From Pseudidiomarina sediminum DSM 21906 (lineage in GTDB: Bacteria > Pseudomonadota > Gammaproteobacteria > Enterobacterales > Alteromonadaceae): a stretch of 64,000 nucleotides of DNA. A model generated the notes under the pieces. It did no database searches. It saw only the letters and a program-made list of their open reading frames with translations, and had not been told where the DNA came from. Position 1 is the first letter of the stretch; each line of letters begins with the position of its first letter. Location: contig NZ_KE383983.1 in assembly GCF_000423165.1 (NCBI RefSeq), forward strand, positions 1,391,440 through 1,455,439. The letters run 5' to 3'. Shown piece by piece: positions 9,407-21,000 of the stretch. A program made the translations under genes and the position numbers.

Positions 9407-12037
9407 TTACTCCTCGCTATCGTCAGTTGGGGTTGCTGTGTCTTCGTCAGTGACATTTTCGACATCAGCTTCTAGCATTTCTTCAGGTAATTCGTCTTCG
9501 TCGATTTCGTCGATCCGCTGCAGGCCGACCACTTGCTCGTCATCAGCAGTACGAATCAGACGGACACCTTGGGTGTTACGACCTACGGTTGAGACCTCAT
9601 TCACGCGGGTGCGCACCAAGGTACCTTTGTTACTGATCAGCATGATTTGGTTGTTATCCAACACTTCCATCGCGCCAACCACAGCACCGTTACGCTCACT
9701 CACTTTAATGGAGACCACACCTTTGGTTGCCCGGCTCTTGGCTGGGTAATCCGTGATTGGCGTACGTTTACCATAGCCATTTTCGGTAACCGTAAGAATC
9801 GCTGGCATCTCGTCTTCAATGGTTTGCGGGACGATCAGCGACACCACTTTTTGCCCTTCTTCCAGACGAATACCACGTACACCCGTCGCAGTACGGCCCA
9901 TTGAGCGTACTTGCTCTTCACTGAAGCGCACCACTTTACCGGCGTCAGAGAACAGCATCACTTCGTCACCTGCCGAGGTCATCGCCACGCCGATCAATTC
10001 ATCGCCGTCATTCAAGTTCAAGGCAATGATACCGCCGTTACGTGGACGTGAGTAATCGACCATAGGAGTCTTCTTCACAGTACCGTTACGGGTGGCCATC
10101 AAGATGAACTTATCTTCAGGGTAGTCACGGGTCGGCAAGATCGCGGTAATGCGCTCGTCAGCCTCAAGCGGCAATAAGTTAACGATTGGACGACCGCGCG
10201 CCGCGCGACTCGCCAATGGCAACTGATACACCTTCATCCAATAAATACGACCGCGGGTCGAGAAACAAAGGATGGTATCGTGGGTGTTCGCCACCCAAAG
10301 ACGCTCAATGAAGTCTTCATCTTTCATCTTCGTCGCGGCTTTACCCTTACCACCACGGCGCTGCGCTTCGTACTCCGTCAACGGCTGGTACTTCACGTAA
10401 CCATGGTGTGACAGCGTCAACACAACATCTTCTTCGTTGATGAGGTCTTCCATCGAGATGTCATGGGCTGCCGCAGTAATATCGGTACGGCGTTCGTCAC
10501 CATAATCGGCTTTGATTTTCTCAAGCTCTTCACGGATAACTTCCATCAAGCGTTCTGAGCTGTTGAGAATATGCAAGAGTTCTTCAATTTGCGCGAGCAA
10601 GGCTTTGTATTCATCGAGGATCTTCTCGTGCTCAAGCCCAGTCAATTTGTGTAAGCGTAAATCGAGAATCGCTTGCGCTTGTTCTTCGGTCAAATAGTAC
10701 TGACCGTCACGGATGCCGTATTGCGGATCAAGATGATCCGGACGTGCAGCGTCAACGCCAGCACGTTCAAGCATGGTCGCAACATCACCTAGCACCCAAG
10801 CGCGGCTGATCAATGCAGCTTTTGCTTCTGCTGCGGTTTGCGAGCGACGAATCAGTTCAATCACATCATCAATGTTGGCCAAGGCAATCGCAAGACCTTC
10901 AAGGATGTGCGCGCGCTCACGTGCTTTACGCAATTCATAGACCGAGCGACGTGTCACCACTTCGCGACGGTGCAAGATAAAGCAATCGAGCATATCGCGC
11001 AGGTTAAACAAGCGCGGCTGATTCTTATCAAGGGCGACCATGTTGATACCGAACACCACTTGCATTTGCGTGTTGGCATACAAATGATTCAGCACCACTT
11101 CACCGACTTCACCACGTTTCAGCTCGATAACGATACGCATACCGTCTTTATCTGACTCGTCGCGTAAGCCACTGATGCCTTCCAAGCGTTTTTCTTTCAC
11201 CAGCTCAGCGATTTTTTCAATCAGCTTCGCTTTGTTCACCTGATAAGGGATTTCGTTCACAATAATCGTTTCACGACCATTGCTATCGGTTTCAATTTCA
11301 GCTTTAGCACGTAAATGAATACGGCCACGGCCCGTTTTATAAGCTTCCACAATACCGGCACGCCCCGAAATGGTCGCAGCAGTTGGGAAGTCAGGGCCAG
11401 GAATGTATTCCATCAACTCATCGACAGTAATGTCAGGTTGATCGATCATCGCCAAACAGCCATTGACCACTTCGGTCAAGTTGTGCGGCGGAATGTTGGT
11501 CGCCATACCAACGGCAATCCCTGAAGAACCGTTCACCAAAAGGTTCGGTACTCGGGTTGGCAACACATCAGGAATATGTTCGGTACCGTCGTAGTTCGGT
11601 ACAAAATCAACGGTTTCTTTATCAAGGTCGGAAAGCAATTCGCTAGCAATTTTCGCCATCCGAATTTCGGTATAACGCATTGCTGCAGCGGAGTCGCCAT
11701 CAACAGAACCGAAGTTACCTTGACCATCAACCAGCATGTAACGCAACGAGAACGGCTGCGCCATACGGACGATGGTATCGTACACAGCACTGTCACCATG
11801 CGGGTGATACTTACCGATGACGTCACCAACGATACGTGCTGACTTTTTATAAGGCTTATTAAAATCGTTGCGCAATTCGTTCATTGCGAACAACACCCGG
11901 CGATGCACCGGCTTCAAACCATCGCGCACATCCGGTAGCGCTCGGCCGACAATGACGCTCATTGCATAGTCGAGGTACGAACTTTTCAGTTCATCTTCGA
12001 TATTGACCGGAACGACTTCTCTGGCGAGATCACTCAT
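9407..12037 (-). CDS. gyrA: DNA gyrase subunit A
   Basis: I set the start at M-S-D-L-A-R-E (12037), with AGGG upstream. This gives 876 residues, against 875 in E. coli; the open frame upstream to 12115 has no homology support. The quinolone-resistance region reads [10 protein letters not shown] with Ser83 and Asp87, the wild-type susceptible residues. The catalytic tyrosine is in A-A-M-R-Y-T-E. The C-terminus carries the GyrA-box sequence Q-R-R-G-G-K-G and beta-pinwheel repeats, then an acidic tail. It leads the minus-strand series gyrA-serC-hisC-aroA-cmk-rpsA. Confidence 0.98.
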   Translation of the reverse strand: MSDLAREVVPVNIEDELKSSYLDYAMSVIVGRALPDVRDGLKPVHRRVLFAMNELRNDFNKPYKKSARIVGDVIGKYHPHGDSAVYDTIVRMAQPFSLRYMLVDGQGNFGSVDGDSAAAMRYTEIRMAKIASELLSDLDKETVDFVPNYDGTEHIPDVLPTRVPNLLVNGSSGIAVGMATNIPPHNLTEVVNGCLAMIDQPDITVDELMEYIPGPDFPTAATISGRAGIVEAYKTGRGRIHLRAKAEIETDSNGRETIIVNEIPYQVNKAKLIEKIAELVKEKRLEGISGLRDESDKDGMRIVIELKRGEVGEVVLNHLYANTQMQVVFGINMVALDKNQPRLFNLRDMLDCFILHRREVVTRRSVYELRKARERAHILEGLAIALANIDDVIELIRRSQTAAEAKAALISRAWVLGDVATMLERAGVDAARPDHLDPQYGIRDGQYYLTEEQAQAILDLRLHKLTGLEHEKILDEYKALLAQIEELLHILNSSERLMEVIREELEKIKADYGDERRTDITAAAHDISMEDLINEEDVVLTLSHHGYVKYQPLTEYEAQRRGGKGKAATKMKDEDFIERLWVANTHDTILCFSTRGRIYWMKVYQLPLASRAARGRPIVNLLPLEADERITAILPTRDYPEDKFILMATRNGTVKKTPMVDYSRPRNGGIIALNLNDGDELIGVAMTSAGDEVMLFSDAGKVVRFSEEQVRSMGRTATGVRGIRLEEGQKVVSLIVPQTIEDEMPAILTVTENGYGKRTPITDYPAKSRATKGVVSIKVSERNGAVVGAMEVLDNNQIMLISNKGTLVRTRVNEVSTVGRNTQGVRLIRTADDEQVVGLQRIDEIDEDELPEEMLEADVENVTDEDTATPTDDSEE

Positions 12038-12086
12038 AGTTATATCCCTAAACGACTCTGTCTTTTTATAATTTTCAAGGCCCGCC

Positions 12087-12092
12087 ATTATA
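12087..12092 (-). promoter_or_regulatory. Probable gyrA promoter -10 (TATAAT)
   Basis: Read on the minus strand, this is a perfect TATAAT preceded by AGGG, 50 bases upstream of the gyrA ATG. The region at the expected -35 is GC-rich and has no good TTGACA match. Gyrase promoters often have weak -35 elements and respond to supercoiling; that comment is general knowledge. Confidence 0.55.
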
Positions 12093-12204
12093 CCCTTAGC
12101 GGCGCGCCCTCGCATCCTTTTTCCCGAACCAAGCAGGCTTATGCTTTTTTTACGTCGGTAGCTTCAGTACACTGTACCTAGTTTTTCCACGAAGCAGAAG
12201 TACT

Positions 12205-12927
12205 ATGCAGCAAACTGACAACGTTGATCCTAAAGAAATTGAAAAGTTTAGCGCCCTTGCCTCACGTTGGTGGGATCCTGAGGGTGAATTTAAGCCATTG
12301 CACCAAATTAACCCGTTGCGGGTCGATTTTATCCAACGCCAGTGCGACGGTGTGTTTGGTAAACGCGTGGTCGATATCGGCTGTGGTGGCGGTTTGGTTG
12401 CAGAGACGCTGGCGAAAGCCGGGGCTAGGGTCACGGGTATCGACCTTGCTGAGCAATCCTTGCAAGTGGCCAAGCTGCATGCCTTGGAAAGTCAGGTCAA
12501 GGTGGACTATCAATGTATAGCTGCAGAGACCTTCGCGGCAGAACACGCTGGCCAATTTGATTTAGTTACCTGTTTAGAAATGCTTGAACATGTTCCTGAG
12601 CCAGAAAAGATTGTTGCTGCGGCGGCTCAATTAGTAAAGCCGGGTGGCACCTTAGTGTTTTCAACACTGAATCGGAACGTTAAATCGTGGCTCCTTGGCA
12701 TTGTTGCCGCGGAGTACGTGTTGAAATGGGTGCCAAAAGGCACACATGAACATGCGAAATTTATTCAACCAGCTGAACTGTTAGCGATGACCGACAAGGT
12801 TGGCTTACAGGCGACTGCGATGACCGGCATCCATTATACGCCGTGGCGTGGCTTCTATCTTGATGATAGTAATGTCGACGTCAATTACCTTGTTGCCCTG
12901 AAGCGGCCTGAGTCGGCTGCGGCATGA
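12205..12927 (+). CDS. ubiG: Bifunctional ubiquinone O-methyltransferase UbiG
   Basis: 240 residues. The N-terminus N-V-D-P-K-E-I-E-K-F with A-S-R-W-W-D-P-E-G is the UbiG hallmark. The SAM site is V-V-D-I-G-C-G-G-G-L (residues ~57-66), and E-M-L-E-H-V-P-E follows as motif post-I. It carries out both O-methylations of ubiquinone synthesis at the inner membrane face. It diverges from gyrA across ~165 bases and overlaps the next gene by ATGA, which indicates an operon. Confidence 0.96.
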   Translation: MQQTDNVDPKEIEKFSALASRWWDPEGEFKPLHQINPLRVDFIQRQCDGVFGKRVVDIGCGGGLVAETLAKAGARVTGIDLAEQSLQVAKLHALESQVKVDYQCIAAETFAAEHAGQFDLVTCLEMLEHVPEPEKIVAAAAQLVKPGGTLVFSTLNRNVKSWLLGIVAAEYVLKWVPKGTHEHAKFIQPAELLAMTDKVGLQATAMTGIHYTPWRGFYLDDSNVDVNYLVALKRPESAAA

Positions 12928-13595
12928 CATTAGCAGCGCCTGACCGACGCCCCAGCGCCGTCTTATTTGATCTCGACGGCACCTTGTTGGATACCGCGCC
13001 CGATTTGTGTGCAGCACTGAACACCGTGCTGCACGCTGAAGGTCGACCCGCATTAGATCTTGTCACCGCGCGTTTACAAGCTACCCACGGTTCCCGCAGT
13101 CTGCTTGACTATGCTTTTGGCGACACCGATGCCGCCCGTCGTCAGCAATTACGACAAGCTTTTTTAACCGCTTATCAGCAGGCTATCGCGGTACATACTT
13201 GCTATTACCAAGGCATCACCGAGGTGCTCGCGCATTTGCAACAGGCCGAAATACCTACCGCTATTGTCACCAATAAGCCAGGGGCTTTGACCGAGCAATT
13301 GGTACCGTATTTCCCCGAACTCCATCACATCAGCGTACGGGTTGCGGGCGATATCCTAGCGGTTGCTAAACCGCATCCGGAGCCGCTGCTGTTGGCCGCC
13401 GATCAACTCGGCATCGCGGCTGAAAACTGTTGGTATGTGGGTGACGCCGAAACCGACATCATCGCTGGCCGCACAGCGGGCATGCGCACAGCGCTTGCAA
13501 GCTACGGATATTGCGCACCAAACGCAGCGCTCGAAACCTGGGGAGCTGACTGGATTTTACGTGCCCCAAACGATTTGCTGCAGTTACTTCGTTAA
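12924..13595 (+). CDS. HAD-superfamily phosphatase, MupP/Gph type
   Basis: 223 residues with the full HAD set: L-F-D-L-D-G-T-L-L-D-T (motif I), T-N-K-P (II), K-P-H-P-E-P-L (III) and V-G-D-A-E-T-D (IV). The cap between residues ~25 and 95 is the small helical type of phosphoglycolate phosphatases. In pseudomonads the gene next to ubiG is mupP, an N-acetylmuramate 6-phosphate phosphatase of the peptidoglycan recycling route, and the ATGA overlap with ubiG fits that. Sequence alone does not separate MupP from Gph, so I leave the symbol blank. Confidence 0.85.
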   Translation: MTLAAPDRRPSAVLFDLDGTLLDTAPDLCAALNTVLHAEGRPALDLVTARLQATHGSRSLLDYAFGDTDAARRQQLRQAFLTAYQQAIAVHTCYYQGITEVLAHLQQAEIPTAIVTNKPGALTEQLVPYFPELHHISVRVAGDILAVAKPHPEPLLLAADQLGIAAENCWYVGDAETDIIAGRTAGMRTALASYGYCAPNAALETWGADWILRAPNDLLQLLR

Positions 13596-13954
13596 GGGCT
13601 ATTTAGTGGAAGCTTTCTTTTACAACCACTAGATATTGGGGTTTTCTGCGCATTTGTTCATCACAGCGTTGGCGACTTTTGCGTCATCAAGATGTCGCAA
13701 AAATTTATTTTTTTTAGGCTTGAAATTCCTCAAGTGCAAGAACGACAAGCCTTTTCAAGGAGCTGCAAAAATCCCCTCGCCGAAAGGCATAACTATTTAC
13801 GTTTTTCAATCTTGATCAACCGCTAATAAGTGCTAGCATACAACTAATCTTTCACCCCAAGATATTGTGTAATATTCACACAGAAACCTGCTTTACACCT
13901 ATATCTTGTGGTACCAACATAAAATCATAACGACAAACTTGGTGGGTGCGCCGC
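13596..13954. other. Intergenic region upstream of nrdA
   Basis: No coding sequence is visible in these ~360 bases. The 5' part has a weak inverted repeat, TAGTGG...CCACTA, and a 7-bp repeat AGGCTTG/CAAGCCT (13716-13722 and 13746-13752) followed by TTTT, either of which may end the ubiG transcript. A possible promoter is TTGATC-N16-TAGCAT (13813-13840). Two NrdR-like boxes lie further downstream and are listed separately. Confidence 0.5.
13855..13911 (+). promoter_or_regulatory. Putative NrdR boxes upstream of nrdAB
   Basis: Box 1 at 13855-13870 reads CCCCAAGATATTGTGT and matches the palindromic NrdR consensus (ACAC-W-ATATAT-W-GTGT) at 13 of 16 positions. Box 2 at 13896-13911, CACCTATATCTTGTGG, is weaker at about 11 of 16. 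Their centres are 41 bases apart, close to whole helical turns; paired NrdR boxes usually lie about three turns apart. NrdR represses ribonucleotide reductase genes. nrdR itself is not in the window. Confidence 0.5.
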
Positions 13955-16294
13955 ATGAATCAACAGCTTTTCGTAACTAAACGCAGTGGTGAACGTGAAC
14001 CTCTTGATCTCGATAAAATTCATCGTGTCATCAGTTGGGCTTCCGAAGGTCTTGAAAATGTTTCTGTCTCCGAAGTTGAAATTCGCTCACGAATTCAATT
14101 TTATGACGGCATCAAAACCGAAGACATCCACGAAACCATCATCAAAGCTGCAGCAGACTTAATCTCTGAAGATGCACCCGATTACCAATACTTAGCTGCC
14201 CGCTTAGCTGTTTTCCATCTGCGCAAACTGGCCTACGGTGAGTTTGAACCACCCCACCTTTATGACCATGTCAAAACCATGGTCAACAGTGGTCGTTACG
14301 ATAAGCACCTACTTAATGATTACGACGCTGCCGAGTTTGAATTGATGAACAACTTCATCGATCACGGCCGCGACTTGAACTTCTCTTACGCTGCCGTGAA
14401 GCAACTTGAAGGCAAGTACCTCGTTCAGAACCGCGTTACGGGCGAAATTTTCGAGAGCGCTCAGTTCCTTTATATTTTGGTGGCAGCCTGTTTGTTTGCC
14501 AACTATCCAAAAGATACGCGCCTTGATTACGTGAAACGTTTTTACGATGCCGCGTCACAGTTCAAAATTTCATTGCCAACGCCAATTATGGCTGGCGTAC
14601 GTACCCCAACGCGTCAATTTAGCTCATGTGTCTTGATTGAAGCTGGCGACAGCCTCGATTCGATCAACGCAACAGCAAGCGCCATCGTCAAATATGTCTC
14701 GCAACGTGCCGGTATCGGTATTAACGCCGGTCGTATTCGTGCACTTGGTAGCCCAATTCGTGGCGGAGAAGCCTTCCACACAGGTTGTATTCCGTTCTAC
14801 AAATACTTCCAAACAGCAGTGAAAAGCTGTTCGCAAGGCGGTGTACGTGGTGGTGCAGCCACCCTTTTCTACCCATTATGGCACCTCGAGGTTGAGAGCC
14901 TGTTGGTATTAAAGAACAACCGCGGCGTTGAAGAAAACCGTGTGCGTCACCTTGACTACGGTGTGCAGTTTAACCGTCTGATGTATCAGCGCTTAGTCAA
15001 AGATGACTTCATTACCTTATTTAGCCCATCGGACGTACCCGGTTTATACGACGCGTTTTTCGCCGACCAAGCTGAGTTTGAGCGTTTGTACGTACAATAC
15101 GAAAACGACGAATCGATTCGTAAGAAGCGTATTAAAGCCATTGAGCTGTTTAGTCTGTTCATGCAAGAGCGTGCCAGTACCGGTCGTATTTATTTGCAAA
15201 ACGTTGACCACTGCAACACGCACAGCCCGTTTGATGCGAAGGTCGCACCGATCCGCCAGAGTAACCTGTGCTTGGAAATTGCCTTGCCAACCAAGCCACT
15301 GAAGCACGTCAACGACGAAGAAGGCGAAATCGCCCTTTGTACGTTGTCGGCGTTTAACCTAGGTGCCATCAACTCACTGGATGAACTTGAAGAAATGGCT
15401 GAATTGGCCGTACGTGCCCTTGATAGCTTGCTCGATTACCAAGAGTACCCAGTTCCGGCTGCCTACAACGCCACCATGGGCCGTCGTACGTTAGGGATTG
15501 GCGTGATCAACTTCGCCTATTACCTAGCGAAAAACGGTGTCCGTTACTCAGACGGTTCAGCCAATGGTCTTGTGCATCGCACTTTTGAAGCCATCCAGTA
15601 CTATCTGATGAAAGCTTCAATGAACTTAGCAAAAGAGCTCGGCGCTTGTCCGAAGTTTAATGAGACGACCTATGCGCAAGGTCTGATGCCGATTGATACG
15701 TACAAGAAAGACTTGGACGCTGTTTGCAACGAACCGCTGCAACTGGACTGGGATCAACTACGTAAAGACATTCAACAGTATGGTATGCGTAACTCAACGC
15801 TCTCAGCCTTGATGCCGTCAGAGACCTCGTCGCAGATCTCTAACGCAACCAATGGTATTGAACCACCGCGCGGCCATATCAGTATTAAAGCGTCGAAAGA
15901 CGGTGTCACCAAACAAGTCGTGCCGGAGTACGAAACGCTAAAAGACGCCTACGAATTATTATGGACGTTGCCAAACAACAAAGGTTATTTGGAATTGGTC
16001 GGCATTATGCAGAAGTTTGTTGACCAAACGATTTCTGCCAACACCAACTATGACCCAAGCAAGTTCGAAGGCGGCAAAGTCTCGATGAAGCAATTGCTGC
16101 AAGACTTACTCTACGCATACAAGTTGGGCGTGAAGACCTTGTATTACCACAACACGCGTGATGGTGCTTCGGACAATCAAGTCGACTTACGTGACAAAGT
16201 CGAAGCGAAGCAGCGTGAAGAAGAGAACAGTCAAGCGACCGTGGCAGTTGTCGAAGAAGACGACGATTGTGCCGGCGGCGCATGTAAAATCTAA
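13955..16294 (+). CDS. nrdA: Ribonucleoside-diphosphate reductase class Ia, large subunit
   Basis: The start is [10 protein letters not shown] at 13955; a GTG three codons earlier adds residues absent from the family. At 779 residues it has an N-terminal ATP-cone (~5-95). The redox cysteines are in F-S-S-C-V-L-I and A-L-C-T-L-S-A. The thiyl-radical cysteine is in S-N-L-C-L-E-I, and the C-terminal pair in C-A-G-G-A-C-K-I is re-reduced by glutaredoxin or thioredoxin. It reduces NDPs to dNDPs. nrdB, yfaE and grxA follow, giving catalysis, radical maintenance and electron donor in one cluster. Confidence 0.98.
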   Translation: MNQQLFVTKRSGEREPLDLDKIHRVISWASEGLENVSVSEVEIRSRIQFYDGIKTEDIHETIIKAAADLISEDAPDYQYLAARLAVFHLRKLAYGEFEPPHLYDHVKTMVNSGRYDKHLLNDYDAAEFELMNNFIDHGRDLNFSYAAVKQLEGKYLVQNRVTGEIFESAQFLYILVAACLFANYPKDTRLDYVKRFYDAASQFKISLPTPIMAGVRTPTRQFSSCVLIEAGDSLDSINATASAIVKYVSQRAGIGINAGRIRALGSPIRGGEAFHTGCIPFYKYFQTAVKSCSQGGVRGGAATLFYPLWHLEVESLLVLKNNRGVEENRVRHLDYGVQFNRLMYQRLVKDDFITLFSPSDVPGLYDAFFADQAEFERLYVQYENDESIRKKRIKAIELFSLFMQERASTGRIYLQNVDHCNTHSPFDAKVAPIRQSNLCLEIALPTKPLKHVNDEEGEIALCTLSAFNLGAINSLDELEEMAELAVRALDSLLDYQEYPVPAAYNATMGRRTLGIGVINFAYYLAKNGVRYSDGSANGLVHRTFEAIQYYLMKASMNLAKELGACPKFNETTYAQGLMPIDTYKKDLDAVCNEPLQLDWDQLRKDIQQYGMRNSTLSALMPSETSSQISNATNGIEPPRGHISIKASKDGVTKQVVPEYETLKDAYELLWTLPNNKGYLELVGIMQKFVDQTISANTNYDPSKFEGGKVSMKQLLQDLLYAYKLGVKTLYYHNTRDGASDNQVDLRDKVEAKQREEENSQATVAVVEEDDDCAGGACKI

Positions 16295-16311
16295 TTGGAA
16301 GGCGTGAACAA

Positions 16312-17442
16312 ATGAGTTATTCAACCTTTAACAAGAATCAGATCAACCCGCTTAACGAACCTATGTTCTTTGGTAACTCGGTGAACGTGGCGCGTTACGA
16401 TCAGCAAAAGCACAGCATTTTCGAAAAGCTTATCGAGAAACAAATCAGCTTCTTCTGGCGTCCAGAAGAAGTTGATGTAAGCCGTGACCGTGTTGATTTT
16501 CAAGGCTTAACGGACAGTGAAAAGCACATTTTCATTTCCAACTTGAAGTATCAAACCTTGCTTGATTCTGTTCAAGGTCGTAGCCCAAACATCGCCCTAC
16601 TGCCAATCGTGTCGATTCCAGAGTTAGAAACCTGGATTGAAACCTGGTCGTTTTTTGAAACCATTCATTCACGTTCGTACACGCACATTTTGCGTAACCT
16701 CTTTACCGACCCAAGCGATGTGTTTGAAGACATTGTGATCAACAAAGAGATCCAAAAGCGTGCAGAAGACATTTCGCGCTATTACGATGACCTCATCTTC
16801 TTCACCCAGTTGTGGCAAACCCACGGTGAAGGTGATATTGAAGTGCACGGCGAAGTCCACCATGTCAGCATGCGGGAATTGAAGAAGAAGCTGTTCTTGT
16901 GCATTAACTCGGTGAACGCACTTGAAGCGATTCGTTTCTACGTTAGTTTTGCCTGCACCTTCGCCTTTGCCGAGCGCGATTTGATGGAAGGTAACTCTAA
17001 GATCATTCGTTTGATTGCCCGTGACGAAAACCTCCATTTGGTATCGACACAGAACATTCTTAACTTATGGCAATACGGCAAAGACGATCCTGAAATGAAA
17101 GAAATTGCCGAAGAATTACGTGACGAAGCGCTGGCGATCTTTATGAAAGCGGTTGAGCAAGAAAAAGAATGGGCACACTACCTATTCCGTCATGGTTCAA
17201 TGATTGGTTTGAACGAAGAGATCCTGTGCCAGTATGTCGAGTACATCGCCAACATGCGGATGGAAGCCATTGGTTTTGACGCTCCGTTCAAACAACGCAG
17301 CAACCCACTCCCGTGGATGAACAAATACCTTGTCTCTGACAACGTTCAGGTCGCCCCACAAGAAGCCGAAATCAGTTCTTACCTTGTCGGTCAAATCGAC
17401 AGCGCCGTAAGTGCCTCTGATTTGGGAGACTTCGAGCTGTAA
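16312..17442 (+). CDS. nrdB: Ribonucleoside-diphosphate reductase class Ia, radical-bearing small subunit
   Basis: 376 residues, the E. coli length. The radical tyrosine is in H-S-R-S-Y-T-H-I (Tyr123 counting Met). The diiron ligands are supplied by [10 protein letters not shown] and R-D-E-N-L-H. The C-terminal tail S-D-L-G-D-F-E-L is the peptide that docks into NrdA. It lies 17 bases after nrdA and six bases before yfaE, so the three are surely cotranscribed. Confidence 0.98.
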   Translation: MSYSTFNKNQINPLNEPMFFGNSVNVARYDQQKHSIFEKLIEKQISFFWRPEEVDVSRDRVDFQGLTDSEKHIFISNLKYQTLLDSVQGRSPNIALLPIVSIPELETWIETWSFFETIHSRSYTHILRNLFTDPSDVFEDIVINKEIQKRAEDISRYYDDLIFFTQLWQTHGEGDIEVHGEVHHVSMRELKKKLFLCINSVNALEAIRFYVSFACTFAFAERDLMEGNSKIIRLIARDENLHLVSTQNILNLWQYGKDDPEMKEIAEELRDEALAIFMKAVEQEKEWAHYLFRHGSMIGLNEEILCQYVEYIANMRMEAIGFDAPFKQRSNPLPWMNKYLVSDNVQVAPQEAEISSYLVGQIDSAVSASDLGDFEL

Positions 17443-17447
17443 ACCTG

Positions 17448-17708
17448 ATGAGCAAAACCTTTAAAGTCCGCGTCAACGGTCAGCACGAGCTGACCGTTGA
17501 TCCATCCGACGGCTCTCTTCTTGAAGCTATGGAGCGTGCGGGTATCGAAACACGCTATCATTGTCGCGATGGTTTTTGCGGGGCCTGTCGTACGCAAGTT
17601 AAAAGCGGCGATATCGATTACATCAATGAACCGCTCGCCATCGTTCGTCCAGGTGACTGTCTCGCCTGCTGTTGTGTACCAGCCTCAGACCTTGAGATTG
17701 ATCACTAA
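17448..17708 (+). CDS. yfaE: YfaE-type 2Fe-2S ferredoxin for NrdB cofactor maintenance
   Basis: 86 residues with the plant-type ferredoxin pattern: Cys39, Cys44 and Cys47 in C-R-D-G-F-C-G-A-C, and the fourth ligand in C-L-A-C-C-C. In E. coli YfaE delivers electrons that rebuild the diferric-tyrosyl radical of NrdB. Its position right behind nrdB supports the same role here. Confidence 0.93.
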   Translation: MSKTFKVRVNGQHELTVDPSDGSLLEAMERAGIETRYHCRDGFCGACRTQVKSGDIDYINEPLAIVRPGDCLACCCVPASDLEIDH

Positions 17709-17813
17709 TCGATTTTTTCGATTCGCCCAATAGAACAACAACCATAGCGAAATGCACCTGATTCAGGCAAAATAGACGCCGTTGTTATGCATCATTCAAA
17801 TGTGGGAGTACGC

Positions 17814-18080
17814 ATGTTTACAGTTATTTTTGGCCGCCCTGGCTGCCCTTTCTGTGTTCGCGCTGAACAAATTGCCAAAAAACTTAGCGAAGATCGTGAT
17901 GATTTTGAATACCGTTACATCGATATGCATGAAGAAGGTATAAGCAAAGCGGACTTAGAAAAAACCGTCGGCGCACCAGTACAAACCGTGCCGCAAATCT
18001 TTATCGATGAGCGACACATTGGTGGTTGTACCGAATTTGAAGCTTACGCACGCGAGAACTTAGGTCTTTACGCTGCTTAA
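17814..18080 (+). CDS. grxA: Glutaredoxin 1
   Basis: Start at M-F-T-V-I-F-G (17814), with GGGAG just upstream; the frame extends nine codons further but without support. At 88 residues it has the dithiol active site C-P-F-C at 11-14, the cis-proline loop T-V-P-Q-I-F and the glutathione-site G-G-C-T. Family members reduce NrdA and other disulfides with glutathione. It lies 105 bases downstream of yfaE, and its 3' end overlaps the convergent hrpA by 21 bases. Confidence 0.95.
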   Translation: MFTVIFGRPGCPFCVRAEQIAKKLSEDRDDFEYRYIDMHEEGISKADLEKTVGAPVQTVPQIFIDERHIGGCTEFEAYARENLGLYAA

Positions 18081-21000
18081 GGCTTGTTGAACCCGCTTTT
18101 CGGAAATCGGATAGCGGGTTCCTAATTGCTGCGCAAAAAAGCTCACCCGTAACTCTTCTAACATCCAACGAATCGCTTTCACCTCTTCCGCTACAGGCTG
18201 ATTGTGCGGTTGCTTAGTTAACACCTGCTGATAGGCCTGCTGCAACTTTTCCATAGTCAGCATATGTAAACGATCACGATTAGGGTCGACCGGGAGCTTC
18301 TCTAACCGACGCTCAATAGCTTTCAGATAACGCCCAATATCGCTTAATCGCTCTGCCCCACAATCACTGACAAAGCCCGGGTACACCAAAGCATCGAGCT
18401 GCGCTTTAATATCGGCGTGCGCTTTGATCTGATCCAACGGCACCGAGCCCTTCAACTGTTTACGAATCGCTTGAGTGAGCATCAAGCAGGGTTCGACCTG
18501 TTGCGCAATTGCAGTCACCCTTTCGTTGAGTTCGCCACGAGCAAGCTCGGCAAGGGCACGAAAAGAGGCTTCATCGCGAATTGGCTGGGCACCAATAAGT
18601 TCATCGAGCGCTGCCTCAATACAGTCGTTAATCAACGCATCGACTTTACCCCAAGGATTGTAATACAGCGCTAACTTGGCCTTGTTCGACAAGCTTTGCT
18701 GTAAATACCGAACCGGTGACGGCAACTGCGCGCGCAGCAATTTACGTACGGCGCGATGGTGCGCTAACGCGGCCTGCTGGGGGTTATCGAATAACGTCTC
18801 ACGAACACCTTCGCTAACGACTTCAAGCGCCGGATACGCTTTTACTGCATAGCCTCGTTGCTGCCGCTCACGCATTTCTGGCAAACGCCCAAACGCCCAA
18901 TCATCGGCGACTTTTGCCTTAGGTTGTTGTGCTACCGCTTGCCGCAATGCGTGTTGCACACGCCCTTGCAGTTGCTGCTGCAGCGCGGTTAAGTCACGCC
19001 CTTGCGCCACGACCTTGCCTTTGTCATCTTCAATCACAAAACGCATCTGCAAATGCGTGCTGATTTGCGTGGCATCCCATGCCTCAGCAGGCACAGTCAC
19101 CCCCGACATGCGTCGTAACTTGTCCGTCAAAGCTTCGAGTAACGGTCGTTGCAAGGCTTCCGTCGCGCCATTGTCCTGTAAAAAGGCCTGCGCATAGTTA
19201 GGTGCAGGCACAAAATGGCGACGTAAGGTTTTCGGCAACGACTTAATCCACTGCACCACAAGTGCTTCACGCAATGCTGGCACTTGCCAATCAAAGCCCT
19301 CGGCACTGAGCTGGTTCACGAGCGTGAGCGGCACATGCACACTCACGCCATCCGCTTCGGTACCGGGTTCAAATTGGTAACTAAGTGGCAAGCGCAAGTC
19401 GCCCTGTTGCCAGGTGTCAGGATAATCGGCAGCAGTGACGTGTTCCGCGCTTTGTGCCATCAAGTCATCACGTTCAAAATACAACAAGCGCGGTTGCTGC
19501 TTCGCCGCTTTATGCCACCATCCCGCCAGCAACTGCTGATTGTAAATCCCCTCAGGAATATGGGCATCGTAAGCTTGAAACAGCGCCTCATCATCGACCA
19601 AAATATCACGGCGGCGCGATTTATCTTCCAACTCACGAATACTGCTGATCAACGCTTGGTTGTGCGCGATAAAAGGCAGTTTGCGTGTCAGCTGCGCATT
19701 CACCAAGCCTTCGCGAATAAAAATCTCTCGGGCAGAAACAGGATCCACTGGCCCATACTGTACGCGGCGTCTAGGGACGATAATCAGCCCATATAAGGTC
19801 ACTTGCTCATCGGCGACGACCGAGCCAGACTTCTTCGCGAAATGTGGCTCAAAGTAGTTCCGTTTTACCAAGTGCTGGGCAGCAGGTTCGACCCATTCAG
19901 GTTCAATCTTGGCATTCACTCGCGCAAACAAGCGGCTGGTTTCAACCAACTCCGCTGCCATCACCCATTTCGGTGGCTTTTTAAATAAACCAGAACCCGG
20001 GAACACATAAAACTTACGATTACGCGCACCAAGGAACTCATGCCCTTCTTCCTTAGTGCCTAGATGGGAGAGTAAGCCCGTCAATAACGCGCGATGCACT
20101 GCCTCATAATTGGCAGGCTCTTGATTGATGCGAAACCCTAAGCCGCGCACGGTTTGCCGAATTTGGCTGTAAACATCCTGCCATTCGCGCACCCGCATAA
20201 AGTGCAATAATTCACTTTTCAGTTGTTTTCTAAATTGTGATTTCGATAACTCGCGTTGTTTTTCCCGCAAGTACTCCCAGAGCTTCAAATAACTCATAAA
20301 GTCGGAGTCTTTATCGTGAAAACGCTGGTGCAATTCGTCCGCTTTTTGTTTCGCTTGCTGCGGGCGTTCACGTGGGTCTTGAATACTTAACGCCGCAGTG
20401 ATGACCATCACCTCTTGCATACAACCAAACTCATTTGCGGCCAACACCATCCGAGCGAGACGCGGGTCAATCGGCAAACTGGCCAACTGGCGCCCCACGG
20501 CCGTGAGTTGTGGGCCTTGCGGCGCATTACGACGACGGCTGCGACCGAGTTTCAGGGCGTGTAGTTCCTGCAACAAGCTCATGCCGTCTTTAATGAAGCG
20601 CTCGTCAGGACGGTCAATAAAAGGAAATTTGCGAATGTCACCAAGCTTGGCCGCTGTCATTTGCAGAATAACTGCCGCTAAATTGGTCCGTAAAATCTCC
20701 GGTTCGGTGTACTCCGGACGTTGTAAGAAGTCTTCTTCGCTGTACAAACGAATACAGATACCAGGAGCGACCCGACCACAACGCCCCATGCGCTGGTTTG
20801 CGCTGGCTTGCGAGACTTTTTCAATCGGCAAACGCTGCACTTTGGTGCGATAACTGTAACGGCTGATCCGCGCCGTGCCCGGATCAATCACGTAGCGAAT
20901 GCCCGGCACCGTCAATGAGGTTTCGGCAACGTTGGTCGCAATCACGATACGACGCATGCCATGCGGCTGAAACACACGGTTTTGTTCCGCCGAGGACAAG

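Noticed and set aside
17707..17723. AATCGA-TTTTT-TCGATT hairpin after yfaE as a terminator
   Set aside because: A six-pair, AT-rich stem with no following T-run; too weak to separate grxA from nrdAB-yfaE with confidence.
19284..19796. 170-codon frame antisense to hrpA
   Set aside because: Shadow frame in the middle of a well-supported helicase gene.
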